A stretch of DNA of 64,000 nucleotides from Minisyncoccota bacterium (lineage in GTDB: Bacteria > Patescibacteriota > Minisyncoccia > Phycocordibacterales > CAIJYI01). The position numbers and the translations under genes were made by a program. Every line of letters starts with the position of its first letter. Within the stretch, counting starts at the first letter, position 1. The stretch lies in the NCBI GenBank assembly GCA_023229825.1, contig JALNYN010000003.1:1-64000 (forward strand). Reading direction: 5' to 3'. A model generated the notes under the pieces. The model saw nothing but the letters and a program-made list of their open reading frames with translations, did not search any database and was not told the origin of the DNA. Positions 41,400 through 49,601 of the stretch are shown here, piece after piece.

Positions 41400-42137
41400 A
41401 TGTCTACGTGGATACAAAATAAGCGGAAATTATCGGGGCTTTCTCAGGAAGAAGTCTCGAAAAGCTTGGATATTTCTCGTCCGACCTACGTTAAACTTGA
41501 ACAAGGGAAGATAAAGCCGAACGAACAGCAAAAGGCAATTTTGGCTCGATTGTTCGAGGTTTCGGAAGATGTTTTTGAAAAAAGTTCGGCAGAGCCGGAA
41601 CAAATTTCCGGCACCGTTGAAATTCGCGAAATACCGAAAGAAAATTCTAAAAAATTCAAAGAAGTTTTGCTGTATATTCTCGGCAAAGTGGGAAGTCGGC
41701 TGAATATCGGACAGACCGTTCTTTACAAATTGCTCTATTTTATCGATTTTGATTATTACGAAAAATACGAAGAACAGCTGATCGGCGCGACGTATATCAA
41801 AAATATATATGGTCCAACGCCGGTTTCTTTTGCAAAGATCATAAAACAAATGGAACGTGATGGAAAGCTGGTTGAAGTAAAAAGCAAATATTTTGATAAA
41901 GACCAGACAAAATATATTCCGGTCACAGAGGCGGATGTTTCGAGTTTAAGCGGACAAGAATTGAAGCATATTGACGATGAACTGGAACGGCTCGCGCATT
42001 TTTCAGCAAAGCAATTATCCGAACTATCTCATAAAGATACTCCTTGGCTCGTTGCGAAGGAAAAGGCGGTTATAAATTACGAACATGTGTTTTACCGACC
42101 GGAAGAAACCTCGGTACGCGAATATGAGCCACTTTAA
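41400..42137 (+). CDS. panA: Panacea-domain (PanA-type) antitoxin with HTH
   Basis: The N-terminal XRE helix-turn-helix (GLSQEEVSKSLDISRPTYVK, about 12-45) probably represses its own promoter. The C-terminal Panacea domain (formerly DUF4065) shows VLYKLLYFIDFDYYEKYEEQ, GATYIKNIYGPTPVSF and the terminal SHKDTPWLVA. 245 aa. Panacea domains neutralise diverse toxins, acting as the variable partner-binding part. The next gene overlaps by 14 bp and encodes a RelE-like toxin. The pair stands 64 bp after the last CRISPR repeat. Confidence 0.9.
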   Translation: MSTWIQNKRKLSGLSQEEVSKSLDISRPTYVKLEQGKIKPNEQQKAILARLFEVSEDVFEKSSAEPEQISGTVEIREIPKENSKKFKEVLLYILGKVGSRLNIGQTVLYKLLYFIDFDYYEKYEEQLIGATYIKNIYGPTPVSFAKIIKQMERDGKLVEVKSKYFDKDQTKYIPVTEADVSSLSGQELKHIDDELERLAHFSAKQLSELSHKDTPWLVAKEKAVINYEHVFYRPEETSVREYEPL

Positions 42138-42474
42138 TCAACTGCCCGAATTTGAGAAAGACCTTAAAAAGCTTTCTAAAAAATATCCTACACTTCGTCA
42201 AGATCTCAATGATCTGGAGGATGTTTTGCATACTTTACCGACAGGAAGTGGTAAAAATTTTACCATTATTCACCATTCTGAAAAAGTAAAACTCGTCAAA
42301 ACTCGCCTTGCGTGCAAAAGTTTGAAAAATAGAGCGATGAGGGTAATATATGCATACCATGATGATACTGTCACTTTTGTCTACATAGAAATCTATTTTA
42401 AAGGAAATAAGGCAAACGAAGACCGCAAACGTATTTCTGAATATTTGAAAAGTAGATCTCCTTCACTCCGGTAA
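42124..42474 (+). CDS. RelE/ParE-superfamily toxin
   Basis: Probably a ribosome-dependent mRNA interferase or gyrase poison. 116 aa starting MSHFNQLPEFEKDLKKLSKK (N-terminal helices), then IHHSEKVKLVKTRLACKS with basic residues, AMRVIYAYHDDTVTFVYIEI, and the typical YFKGNKANEDRKRI tail. Start at 42124 inside the panA end (14-bp overlap), implying coupled translation with antitoxin made first. The ORF extends upstream to 42085 without support. Exact toxin activity cannot be read from sequence. Confidence 0.88.
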   Translation: MSHFNQLPEFEKDLKKLSKKYPTLRQDLNDLEDVLHTLPTGSGKNFTIIHHSEKVKLVKTRLACKSLKNRAMRVIYAYHDDTVTFVYIEIYFKGNKANEDRKRISEYLKSRSPSLR

Positions 42475-42498
42475 GATCCGAATAACAAAAGACGGCGT

Positions 42499-42530
42499 AC
42501 GTGGATTCCGGATCGCGGTCCGGAATGACG
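42499..42530. repeat. Family B palindrome
   Basis: ACGTGGATTCCGGATCGCGG with the TCCGGAATGACGG arm. The 558-bp gap 42475-43033 otherwise holds only the two tiny ORFs listed next. Confidence 0.78.
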
Positions 42531-42694
42531 GACGATAATAATTCTTACAAACGCAGCATGCTCCATATCATTTTTTAAGGTATCACCCTACCACTACGAA
42601 TCGCTCGCGACAGCGTTTTTTTTGGTTAAAAACGCAGTACTTGACACAATGTGTTATAATGTGTTGAAATGCTGAATTTGGTTTTTGGACGGAA

Positions 42695-42778
42695 ATGGGT
42701 AAAATGGCTGAAATGACGAAAAAATCAGATAATCTATATTTTGCATTAGCCATGAAATCATGGTGGACCGCGGGCTAG
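42695..42778 (+). CDS. Possible tiny ORF (27 aa)
   Basis: Reads MGKMAEMTKKSDNLYFALAM then KSWWTAG. Upstream is an extended -10 (TGTTATAAT, near 42660) that overlaps TTGACA at odd spacing. GGACGGA before the ATG is a weak SD. No terminator follows directly. Could equally be part of a small RNA. Confidence 0.3.
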   Translation: MGKMAEMTKKSDNLYFALAMKSWWTAG

Positions 42779-42891
42779 GGGATAGAAAGTTTTTAAAATA
42801 TATTTTATTGTGTATAATCTATTCATTGTATTAATTGTTTAATAAATTTAGTAATGGAAACTAGTATTCAAATGTTTAGGGGGAGTATCTT

Positions 42892-42990
42892 ATGTGTTTA
42901 TTTTGCTATATTACCAACGTCGCACAATCATTCTTTTACGACGTTCAGCTAGGGCCGTTTTCTAGAGATCTAATTCTTATAATAAAATAA
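42892..42990 (+). CDS. Small ORF (32 aa) with SD and terminator
   Basis: Reads MCLFCYITNVAQSFFYDVQL then GPFSRDLILIIK, preceded by AGGGGGAG at 7 nt and followed directly by a terminator (42987-43015). A TATAAT lies at about 42813. An alternative overlapping 32-codon frame starts at 42854 (METSIQMFRG) without an SD. Function unknown; a C-x2-C pair is at residues 2 and 5. Confidence 0.45.
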   Translation: MCLFCYITNVAQSFFYDVQLGPFSRDLILIIK

Positions 42991-43015
42991 GGCGCTCATA
43001 AAGCGCCTTATTTTA
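42987..43015. terminator. Terminator
   Basis: ATAAGGCGCT CATAA AGCGCCTTATTTT; serves both the small plus-strand ORF and the minus-strand gene ending at 43034. Confidence 0.9.
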
Positions 43016-43033
43016 TATTTCTTGTGATCGCTT

Positions 43034-43297
43034 CTATTTGGCCGGAATGAACGTACGCAGGTTGTTCCAGATGAGCTCTATTATGACATTATTCCAGATG
43101 AAAGCTCCCGCCCCTTCCAGATAGTTCTTCCAGACTCCTTTCAAGAAATGGATCATACCGTTCAGTGAATCGCGGAGCTCGGCGTGCGAATCGATGTAGC
43201 CTCGGATGTCTAATTTGAAATACCAGACGATGACCGAGAAAATTGCGAACATGATCATGAGATGTATAAAACCGCCTTGTGTGTTTTTCTTTGTCAT
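43034..43297 (-). CDS. Small membrane protein (87 aa)
   Basis: Not recognised. After a polar start (MTKKNTQGG) comes one membrane span (FIHLMIMFAIFSVIVWYF). An amphipathic Trp/Asn-rich region follows (FLKGVWKNYLEGAGAFIWNN). The end reads LIWNNLRTFIPAK. It is downstream of the M23 hydrolase on the same strand with two family B repeats between them, so co-transcription is uncertain. Confidence 0.65.
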   Translation of the reverse strand: MTKKNTQGGFIHLMIMFAIFSVIVWYFKLDIRGYIDSHAELRDSLNGMIHFLKGVWKNYLEGAGAFIWNNVIIELIWNNLRTFIPAK

Positions 43298-43320
43298 AAA
43301 AGTTTTTTTAGTTTGATAAG

Positions 43321-43456
43321 GCGTGGATCCCGGGTCCCGGCCCGGGATGACGATCGAAATATAAATGAACCGTCTCTAATAATATCGCCGGACGTGGATC
43401 CCCGGGTCGTGCCTTGCCACGCCGTAGCCTTGGCGAAGGATGGGCCTGGGATGACG
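43321..43456. repeat. Two family B repeats, second one interrupted
   Basis: GCGTGGATCCCGGGTCCCGG ... GGGATGACGA (43321-43351) and GACGTGGATCCCCGGGTCG ... TGGGATGACG (43391-43456). The second carries a GCCACGCCGTAGCCTTGGCG insert related to the one in the 25722 cluster. Confidence 0.7.
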
Positions 43457-43457
43457 A

Positions 43458-44867
43458 TTAACTCGGCAAGTAAGCTTCGGGATCGAGATAGGCATTTTTT
43501 GCTGTCGGAAGCGGCATGGTGAATGTTTTTCCCGGACAGGCATTGCTGGCGAACGATCCGACCTGAACTCCGTCCGAAGCAAAGACCGTCAGGTGCACAT
43601 GAGGACCGGTGGAGTATCCGGTATTGCCGCTGTATCCGATAAGATCTCCGACTTCGACATCTTGTCCGGCGCTTACCTTGATAGTATCGAAGTGTCCAAA
43701 AAGCGTCGACAGTCCGTTGTTGTGGCGGATAAGGATCCATTTGCCGTAAGAAGCCTTCGCACAGGTCAGATCGGTATTTCCGGTCGCAATGACCTCTCCT
43801 TTGGCCGGAGATTTGACCGGCGTACCGCGGTTGGCGGCAAAATCCATTCCGTTGTGAGTTCCCGACGCATACAGCCGTAATGAGTCTTTTGTCTTTCCGA
43901 AATGCTGCGTAATGATGATCTTATCGAGCGGCCAAACCAATATCTTTGAACCGACCTCCGGAATAAATTTTCTGTCGAGCTGACGGGTCAGCTTTGATTC
44001 GTATTCGAAAAGCTCCTTTTCAAATTCTTCCGCTTTCGCTTTGTTTATGTTGAGAATTTTTTGATAATCGGATTCTCGATTTTTCGTCAATGCCAAAAGA
44101 TCCGCTTTTTCTTTTTTCGCGTTATCGAGTACTGATTTTTGATCGGAGAGCGTCGATTTATAATTGGTGAGCTTATTTTTTTCGTTCTCGACTTTTGATT
44201 TTTGCGCCACCAAACTTGATTGATATTCGCCGAGTTCTTTCATATGTCCGCGCACCTCCTCGCGAAGCTGCATGAGCTGCATGCTTTCATCCATAATATC
44301 GGAAAGCTTGCCGTTTGAAAGAAATGTTTCGAGGATCGTTTGGTCGTCTGCCTGATCGATGGTCCGCAGAATTTCTGAGAGCGCCTTGCTGACGAGCACT
44401 GTTTTTTCTTCGGTATCGGCGATCCCGAGATTCAACTGCGTAAGGTTGAGTGACGATGTTTCGAGCCTTTTTTGGGTCAGCTGAATGCTGGTGTTCATCT
44501 TTTGCCGTTCCAGATCGAGGGTTTTAACGGTATTTTGAAGCGTTTTGGTTTGAGTCTGCGTATAGTCCAGCTGCTTTTCGTAGGTTTCTATTTTCTTTTT
44601 CAGATCTTCGAGCTCTGAATTCTTTTGGTTGATCTTGTTGCGCAAGTTCTGCGTTTCTTCTTCCGGGATGGTATAGGTGGTGTCTATCGACGCGGGTTCG
44701 CTCGAGATCGAAACCGCTTGAGTATCCGTGATATCGGTCGTTTCAGCTCCGGTCGTCCGCACGCCGATCGCCGTACATCCCAAAAAAAGCAAGCTCAAAA
44801 GGAGCGAAAAAGAATTTTTTTGGCGTGACTTGCCGTTTATTCGATGTATGAAATGTAATGGTATCAT
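43458..44867 (-). CDS. Secreted coiled-coil M23 peptidoglycan hydrolase (EnvC-like)
   Basis: Likely splits septal peptidoglycan or activates an amidase. An N-terminal signal segment (NSFSLLLSLLFLGCTAIGV) could be Sec or a degenerate lipobox. A long coiled coil (about 70-310) follows, then a LytM domain with HNGMDFAANRG (His, Asp) and GPHVHLTVFASDG (H-x-H). Residues for an active zinc site look complete. I chose the ATG at 44867: the promoter at 44880-44908 would start RNA after the earlier ATG at 44879. Downstream of murG on the same strand, within the envelope cluster mraY-ftsW-murG. Confidence 0.9.
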   Translation of the reverse strand: MIPLHFIHRINGKSRQKNSFSLLLSLLFLGCTAIGVRTTGAETTDITDTQAVSISSEPASIDTTYTIPEEETQNLRNKINQKNSELEDLKKKIETYEKQLDYTQTQTKTLQNTVKTLDLERQKMNTSIQLTQKRLETSSLNLTQLNLGIADTEEKTVLVSKALSEILRTIDQADDQTILETFLSNGKLSDIMDESMQLMQLREEVRGHMKELGEYQSSLVAQKSKVENEKNKLTNYKSTLSDQKSVLDNAKKEKADLLALTKNRESDYQKILNINKAKAEEFEKELFEYESKLTRQLDRKFIPEVGSKILVWPLDKIIITQHFGKTKDSLRLYASGTHNGMDFAANRGTPVKSPAKGEVIATGNTDLTCAKASYGKWILIRHNNGLSTLFGHFDTIKVSAGQDVEVGDLIGYSGNTGYSTGPHVHLTVFASDGVQVGSFASNACPGKTFTMPLPTAKNAYLDPEAYLPS

Positions 44868-44879
44868 TTCCCTGTTCAT

Positions 44880-44908
44880 ATTTCACAATTGTTTATGTAC
44901 TTTGTCAA
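44880..44908 (-). promoter_or_regulatory. Promoter of the M23 hydrolase
   Basis: Minus strand: TTGACA, 17-nt spacer, TGAAAT. Confidence 0.65.
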
Positions 44909-44931
44909 GTCGATAACAATTACGATGCAAT

Positions 44932-46065
44932 CTATGCTTCATGCCGGAGAGAAACGCGCAGCAGCTGTCGCGCGATCGCTTCCGCTGCGGTGGCATTGTA
45001 TTCTCCGAATTTTTTCGCTGAATCTTCCATTCCTTTTCGGAGCTGCGGATTGTTCATATACCGATCGATCTCCGCCGCCAAAAGATGAGGCGTCAGATTC
45101 TGTTCTTCGATGACAAAGGCTGAACCGCTTCTCGCGTAGTGAAAAGCGTTCTTGCGCTGATGATCGCCGTTCGAATTGGTGATCGGTATGATGATACTTC
45201 CCTTTCCCCACGATGCGATCTCGAAGATAGTTGAGCCTGCGCGCGAGATAATGAGATCGGCAACTCCCGCACACATGCGGAGCGTGAGGTCGTTCAAATA
45301 CGGATAGGTTTTATACCTTGATCGGTGAGGGATCGCTTGCAGGATCGTTTCCAGCCGCGTGTCTATTTCTTTCTTGTTCAAATTTCCGACCTGATGAAGG
45401 ATCTGATATTTATCGAGCAGGAATGGCAGCGCATCAAGTATGGCTTCATTGATCGTTTGCGACCCCTGTGATCCGCCAAGGATGAGAATGACGGGAACGC
45501 CTTCCTCAAGCTCGAGAAATTTGAAACTTCCCTGCGTCAGCGGGATCATTATTTCCTTTCTGATCGGATTGCCGGTGACGACCGTTTTTTTCTCAGGAAA
45601 ATAGGTTACGGCATCGGGATAGGACACGGCGACGTATTGCGCGAACTTTGATGCCCATTTGTTCACTCGCCCGGGGACGGTATCGGATTCGTGTATCAAA
45701 ACGGGAATGCGGAAAAAACGCGCCGCGACGAGCGTTGGATACGCGGCAAATCCTCCCTTACTGAAAACGATATCGGGGTAGATCGAAAAAACTATTTTCA
45801 TGGCGCGAAGAACGGCAAAGAATGTTTTGAAAACATCCGATATGTTCAGCAAAGAAAAATACGTCCGGCGCTTCCCCGTAGTTATTTCGATGAAATTGAT
45901 GTTGTGATTGAACAAAAGCTCCTTATCATAAGGCTCGTTGGATATGAAATAGAGATCGCTCGGCAAGAGCCGTTCTTTCTGCTCGACTTCTTGAATGGCT
46001 TCGGCAACGGCGATGATCGGATAAAAATGTCCGCCCGATCCGCCTCCTGTGAATAGTATCTTCAT
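44932..46065 (-). CDS. murG: UDP-GlcNAc transferase MurG (lipid II synthase)
   Basis: Adds GlcNAc to lipid I at the inner membrane face. The first Gly-rich loop is FTGGGSGGHFYPIIAVAEAI. Others are IHESDTVPGRVN, VILILGGSQGSQTINEAI and the donor-binding ADLIISRAGSTIFEIASWGK. 377 aa is usual. It is upstream of the M23 hydrolase and downstream of ftsW on the same strand. The 175-bp gap to ftsW is filled by a family C fold-back. Confidence 0.96.
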   Translation of the reverse strand: MKILFTGGGSGGHFYPIIAVAEAIQEVEQKERLLPSDLYFISNEPYDKELLFNHNINFIEITTGKRRTYFSLLNISDVFKTFFAVLRAMKIVFSIYPDIVFSKGGFAAYPTLVAARFFRIPVLIHESDTVPGRVNKWASKFAQYVAVSYPDAVTYFPEKKTVVTGNPIRKEIMIPLTQGSFKFLELEEGVPVILILGGSQGSQTINEAILDALPFLLDKYQILHQVGNLNKKEIDTRLETILQAIPHRSRYKTYPYLNDLTLRMCAGVADLIISRAGSTIFEIASWGKGSIIIPITNSNGDHQRKNAFHYARSGSAFVIEEQNLTPHLLAAEIDRYMNNPQLRKGMEDSAKKFGEYNATAAEAIARQLLRVSLRHEA

Positions 46066-46120
46066 ATCATCTTATTATACCCGATTTCGTGCAAATTTTC
46101 ATCCATATTGGGGTGAATAA

Positions 46121-46236
46121 AGATACCAATATACGAATGAGTACCAATATACAAATGAATACGAATACGACCACCACAGTAAATGTCCGTATTCGTATTC
46201 ATTCGTATCATTCGTAAAAATTCGTATATTGGTATA
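46121..46236. repeat. Family C fold-back repeat
   Basis: AGATACCAATATACGAAT at the left and ATTCGTATATTGGTAT at the right, with imperfect ATACGAAT-type repeats between. It can form a long hairpin and separates ftsW from murG. Confidence 0.75.
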
Positions 46237-46240
46237 TTTA

Positions 46241-47353
46241 TTATCCAAATGATGTTCCGCTTTTGTGTCTGGAGATATTTAAAATTATTCCTACCTCGGT
46301 GAGCGCAAAAAGGAGAGCGGTGCCGCCGTGGCTTATGAAAAGCAGCGGGACGCCGGTAAGAGGAAAGAGACCGACCATGGAAGCGATGTTGATAAAGCAT
46401 TGCGTAACGATGAGAAAAACGATCCCGATGACGGCGAGCCGTGCAAAACGGTCCGGTGCCTTGGCAGAAATATGAAAGCCCCGCATGGCAAATAATACAA
46501 AAAGCAGAACGATGGTGGTGCTGCCGAGAAATCCGAGCTCTTCCGATGCCACGGCAAAAATAGAGTCGCTGGTCGGCTCCGGAAGGAACGGCGGAAATTT
46601 TTGTATCCCCTGTCCGAATCCCCTTCCAAACAATTTTCCCGATCCGACGGCGATCAATGACTGGTTCATCTGGTAACCGGATCCCTGCGGATCTTTGTCA
46701 GGATTAAGAAAAATATCTATGCGCTCCTGCAGATAGGGTTTGAAATGTACGACAATAAAGAACGCGAGTATTCCCGCGAGAATGATGGAAATGATATGAG
46801 AAAATCTTCCTCCGGCGGCAAAAAACATGCACATGCCGGCAATGGCCAGCACGCCGAACGTTCCCATGTCAGGCTGAAGCACTAAAAGTACGGCCGGTAT
46901 GCCGAGAAGGATAAGAAAAGGTATCGTTCCATATTTGAACGTGCGAACTTTTTCTTTTGCCGATGCCAGCCACGTCGCGAGGTAAAGAACAAACCCGAGT
47001 TTCAAAAGTTCCGATGGTTGAAATGTGGTAAAACGAAGATCCAGCCAGCGTTTGGCTCCGCCATGTTCAAATCCGATGTACGGCACGAAGACCAAAATAC
47101 ACGCGATGATCCCAGCAAGAAAAAGATAAAAAGAAAAACGCCGCAGGTGTTTATAATTGAAGCGCGACAAGATCCATAGCGAGATCGAGCCCAAGAAAAG
47201 ACCGAGCACGATCTGACTGACAAAAACACTCTGAAATGTTTCTCCGGTCGTTCGCGCCAAAAGTCCGAGGGACGCAGAAAGGAACAGAAAAAAACCGCCC
47301 AGCACCAAGGTTAGCGTAATTCCGAGAAAAATTTTATCGAAAGATTTGGTCAT
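46241..47353 (-). CDS. ftsW: Peptidoglycan polymerase FtsW (SEDS)
   Basis: A SEDS glycosyltransferase polymerising lipid II at the septum. About ten spans. SEDS blocks: GGAKRWLDLRFTTFQPSELL (with the FQPSE motif), VLQPDMGT, MNQSLIAVGSGKLFGRGFGQG, FAVASEELGFLG, and GLFPLTGVPLLFISHGGT. 370 aa is normal. FtsW rather than RodA because of its place between mraY and murG. The 97-bp gap to mraY has an AT-rich inverted repeat (TTTAGTTTTCAGTTTT / AAAACTAAAAAC). Confidence 0.95.
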   Translation of the reverse strand: MTKSFDKIFLGITLTLVLGGFFLFLSASLGLLARTTGETFQSVFVSQIVLGLFLGSISLWILSRFNYKHLRRFSFYLFLAGIIACILVFVPYIGFEHGGAKRWLDLRFTTFQPSELLKLGFVLYLATWLASAKEKVRTFKYGTIPFLILLGIPAVLLVLQPDMGTFGVLAIAGMCMFFAAGGRFSHIISIILAGILAFFIVVHFKPYLQERIDIFLNPDKDPQGSGYQMNQSLIAVGSGKLFGRGFGQGIQKFPPFLPEPTSDSIFAVASEELGFLGSTTIVLLFVLFAMRGFHISAKAPDRFARLAVIGIVFLIVTQCFINIASMVGLFPLTGVPLLFISHGGTALLFALTEVGIILNISRHKSGTSFG

Positions 47354-47450
47354 TATTATTTAGTTTTCAGTTTTAAGTTTTCAGTTTTCAGCACACAACA
47401 ACGAAAAGTCGTTCCTAAAAACTACCAACTAAAACTAAAAACTTGTTCGT

Positions 47451-48533
47451 TTACATTACCGGTCCGGACAGTGCTACGATAACTCCGATCAGAGCGAAAA
47501 TGATCGAGAGGATCCAATACCTCATGGTGACTTTGTAGGCCGGCCAGCCAATAGCCTCAAAATGATGATGGATCGGCGCAATGAGAAAAACTTTTTTGTG
47601 GCGGAATTTTTTGGAAAAAACCTGTATGACATTGGAAAGGACCGTGATCGCAAGCGGAAAAGCGACCACCGGAAGGACGGCGACACCCTTGCCGTTCACC
47701 TGTGCGTCAGTAAGAAATGCCACGACGGCAAGCGTTATCGTCAGTCCCATCGTTCCGGTTTCCGCCATGTAAAATCTTGCCGGAGGAATATTAAACCAAA
47801 GAAACGCCAGCAATCCGCCGACAATGACAAAGCAAAAAGCGGATATGTCGATCTGCTGCTGATAGAAAGCTATGATACCGTAAGCGGAAAAAATGGTCGC
47901 AAACACTCCTCCCGCCAAGCCGTCGATTCCGTCAATAACTCCGCTTGAATACACGCCGAGCATGACCAGTGAAAAAAATGGGATGAACCAAATGCCCATG
48001 CTCACGATCCCGTCAAAAGGAATGGATACGTTCGATACTCCAAGCTTGGCATAGAACCACCAAGCGCCGATAAGCGATATGCAAAAAACCACGAGCAGGC
48101 GTTTTTTAAGCGAAAGGCCCCCGGCAACGTGATCGCCGTTTCCCAGCACCTCATAGAAATCATCGATAAGACCGATAAGAGAACCGGCAATAAGAGTAAA
48201 GAGCGGAAGCCATGTCGTGCTGCGATGCAGGAAATTTAATTTACCGGTAGTACTGTTCGGGAATAATTCAGAAAGAAGCCAGATAACGGCGATGGTAATG
48301 AGGACGCTTCCCCAGATGATAACTCCACCCATTTTCGGCGTGCCGACCTCCCGTTCTTTGTGCAGCGCGTTGAATATGGGCGTCTCGCAGCCGGACATAT
48401 CGCATTTGCCGGACTTTTTCTTCCACATTTTGTATTTGTACAGGTAATGCGTCAAAAAAGGCGTCATGGCGATACCGACAAAAAAAGCGATGGCGGTTGG
48501 AACAAAAACCTTAACAACGTCTTGTATCATCAT
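47451..48533 (-). CDS. mraY: Phospho-MurNAc-pentapeptide translocase MraY
   Basis: Makes lipid I on undecaprenyl phosphate. Family blocks: GTPKMGGVIIWGSVL, the catalytic Asp region LIGLIDDFYEVLG, VIDGIDGLAGG, and HHHFEAIGWPAYKVTMRYW (His-rich loop). Ten spans over 360 aa. Start at 48533: TATACT sits about 8 nt upstream (leaderless), so the in-frame extension to 48569 would overlap it. An insertion with two Cys (SGKCDMSGCETPIF) near residue 45 is unusual. Confidence 0.95.
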   Translation of the reverse strand: MMIQDVVKVFVPTAIAFFVGIAMTPFLTHYLYKYKMWKKKSGKCDMSGCETPIFNALHKEREVGTPKMGGVIIWGSVLITIAVIWLLSELFPNSTTGKLNFLHRSTTWLPLFTLIAGSLIGLIDDFYEVLGNGDHVAGGLSLKKRLLVVFCISLIGAWWFYAKLGVSNVSIPFDGIVSMGIWFIPFFSLVMLGVYSSGVIDGIDGLAGGVFATIFSAYGIIAFYQQQIDISAFCFVIVGGLLAFLWFNIPPARFYMAETGTMGLTITLAVVAFLTDAQVNGKGVAVLPVVAFPLAITVLSNVIQVFSKKFRHKKVFLIAPIHHHFEAIGWPAYKVTMRYWILSIIFALIGVIVALSGPVM

Positions 48534-48651
48534 ATAAATACAGTATAAGGGAAATCGGTTAAAATACAAAGTGTGTAAAAAATCTCAATGTGTCATTCTC
48601 TCATTCCTCCATCCACCTCGCCACGTACGAAGCATCGTTAACTTTTAACCT

Positions 48652-49107
48652 GCCGTAAATTCTAGCATATGCCACTTAGCCGGATTAATTTGGTTGATAA
48701 TCAGCTCGGACCATAGACCATTTTTCATCCAGTTTTATCCAAAACAAAAACGAGTATCGCCGGACGGGGTTTGTAACCCCGTCCGAAACGTTTGGCGACC
48801 TTGATCGAGTTGTGCTTCAAATTAACCATAAACGAAGCCTCCAAATGTTTCGGACGGGGTTACAAACCCCAGTCCGGCGACGGGATTGTGATCGGATTAT
48901 ATTCTCATTCGTATACAAAATTCGTACGCTATTTTTGAGATCAAAATTGTTGATTTTAGCTCCGCAACATGGTGATTTCGCATGTATTTTTTTCATACAT
49001 GCGAATTGTGCCAAAAAACGTAAAAAAAGGCTTGCGCTACCGAACTAAAACGACGGTGTTATCAACCAAATTAATCCGGCTATTACGCATATGCGTAAAT
49101 TTACGGC
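48652..49107. mobile_element. MITE-like element with about 49-bp terminal inverted repeats
   Basis: The left end (48652-48700) GCCGTAAATT-CTA-GCATATGC ... AGCCGGATTAATTTGGTTGA is mirrored at 49059-49107, with 22 bp perfect at the inner end (GCCGGATTAATTTGGTTGAT). The 456-bp unit holds an inverted REP pair (48759-48881) and a hairpin (TTCGCATGTAT / ATACATGCGAA), and no ORF. Terminal inverted repeats without a transposase fit a non-autonomous element. The outer flanks show no clear target duplication to me. It fills the mraY-sufU gap. Confidence 0.65.
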
Positions 49108-49153
49108 GGGGATTTCTTTGCTTTTTCTGAATTTTATGATATAGTTATAGGCA

Positions 49154-49540
49154 ATGGATGAGGAAATATATAAAGAAAATATTCTTGATCGATATAAACA
49201 TCCGCGAAGAAAAAGCGTGCCGGAAAAGCATGATATTCATGAAGGCGGAGTCAACGCGACCTGCGGGGATAACCTCATTGTGTTTCTTTCGTTTGATGAA
49301 AATGGAGACGTTTCGGCCGCACATTGGGACGGCGAAGGCTGCGCGATAAGCCAGGCCTCGGCCGATATGCTCATGGATAAAATTATCGGCAAAAGCATGC
49401 AAAGCATCGGGGAGATCAGCGAAGAAGAAATAAAAGAGATGCTCGGGATCACGATCGGACCTTCGAGAGAAAAGTGCGCGTATCTGCCAATAAATACTTT
49501 GAGAAGATGGCTTGGGGAGCCGGGGTTTGGACCGGTGTAA
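49154..49540 (+). CDS. sufU: SufU/IscU-like iron-sulfur scaffold
   Basis: An assembly scaffold or sulfur-transfer protein for Fe-S clusters. The three Cys are in place: C37 (NATCGDNL, with Asp39), C63 (GEGCAISQAS) and C108 (REKCAYLPINTL). The N-terminus (YKENILDRYKHPRRK) is the SufU/NifU-N form. 128 aa. TATAGT ends about 8 nt before the ATG. First of a sufU-sufC-DUF59 group on the plus strand. sufB, sufD and sufS are not nearby. Confidence 0.93.
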   Translation: MDEEIYKENILDRYKHPRRKSVPEKHDIHEGGVNATCGDNLIVFLSFDENGDVSAAHWDGEGCAISQASADMLMDKIIGKSMQSIGEISEEEIKEMLGITIGPSREKCAYLPINTLRRWLGEPGFGPV

Positions 49541-49601
49541 CGAAGTATCAGGAAAAAGTATCAGTATCAGGGGCGACAAAAACACATAACAATATATAAA
49601 A

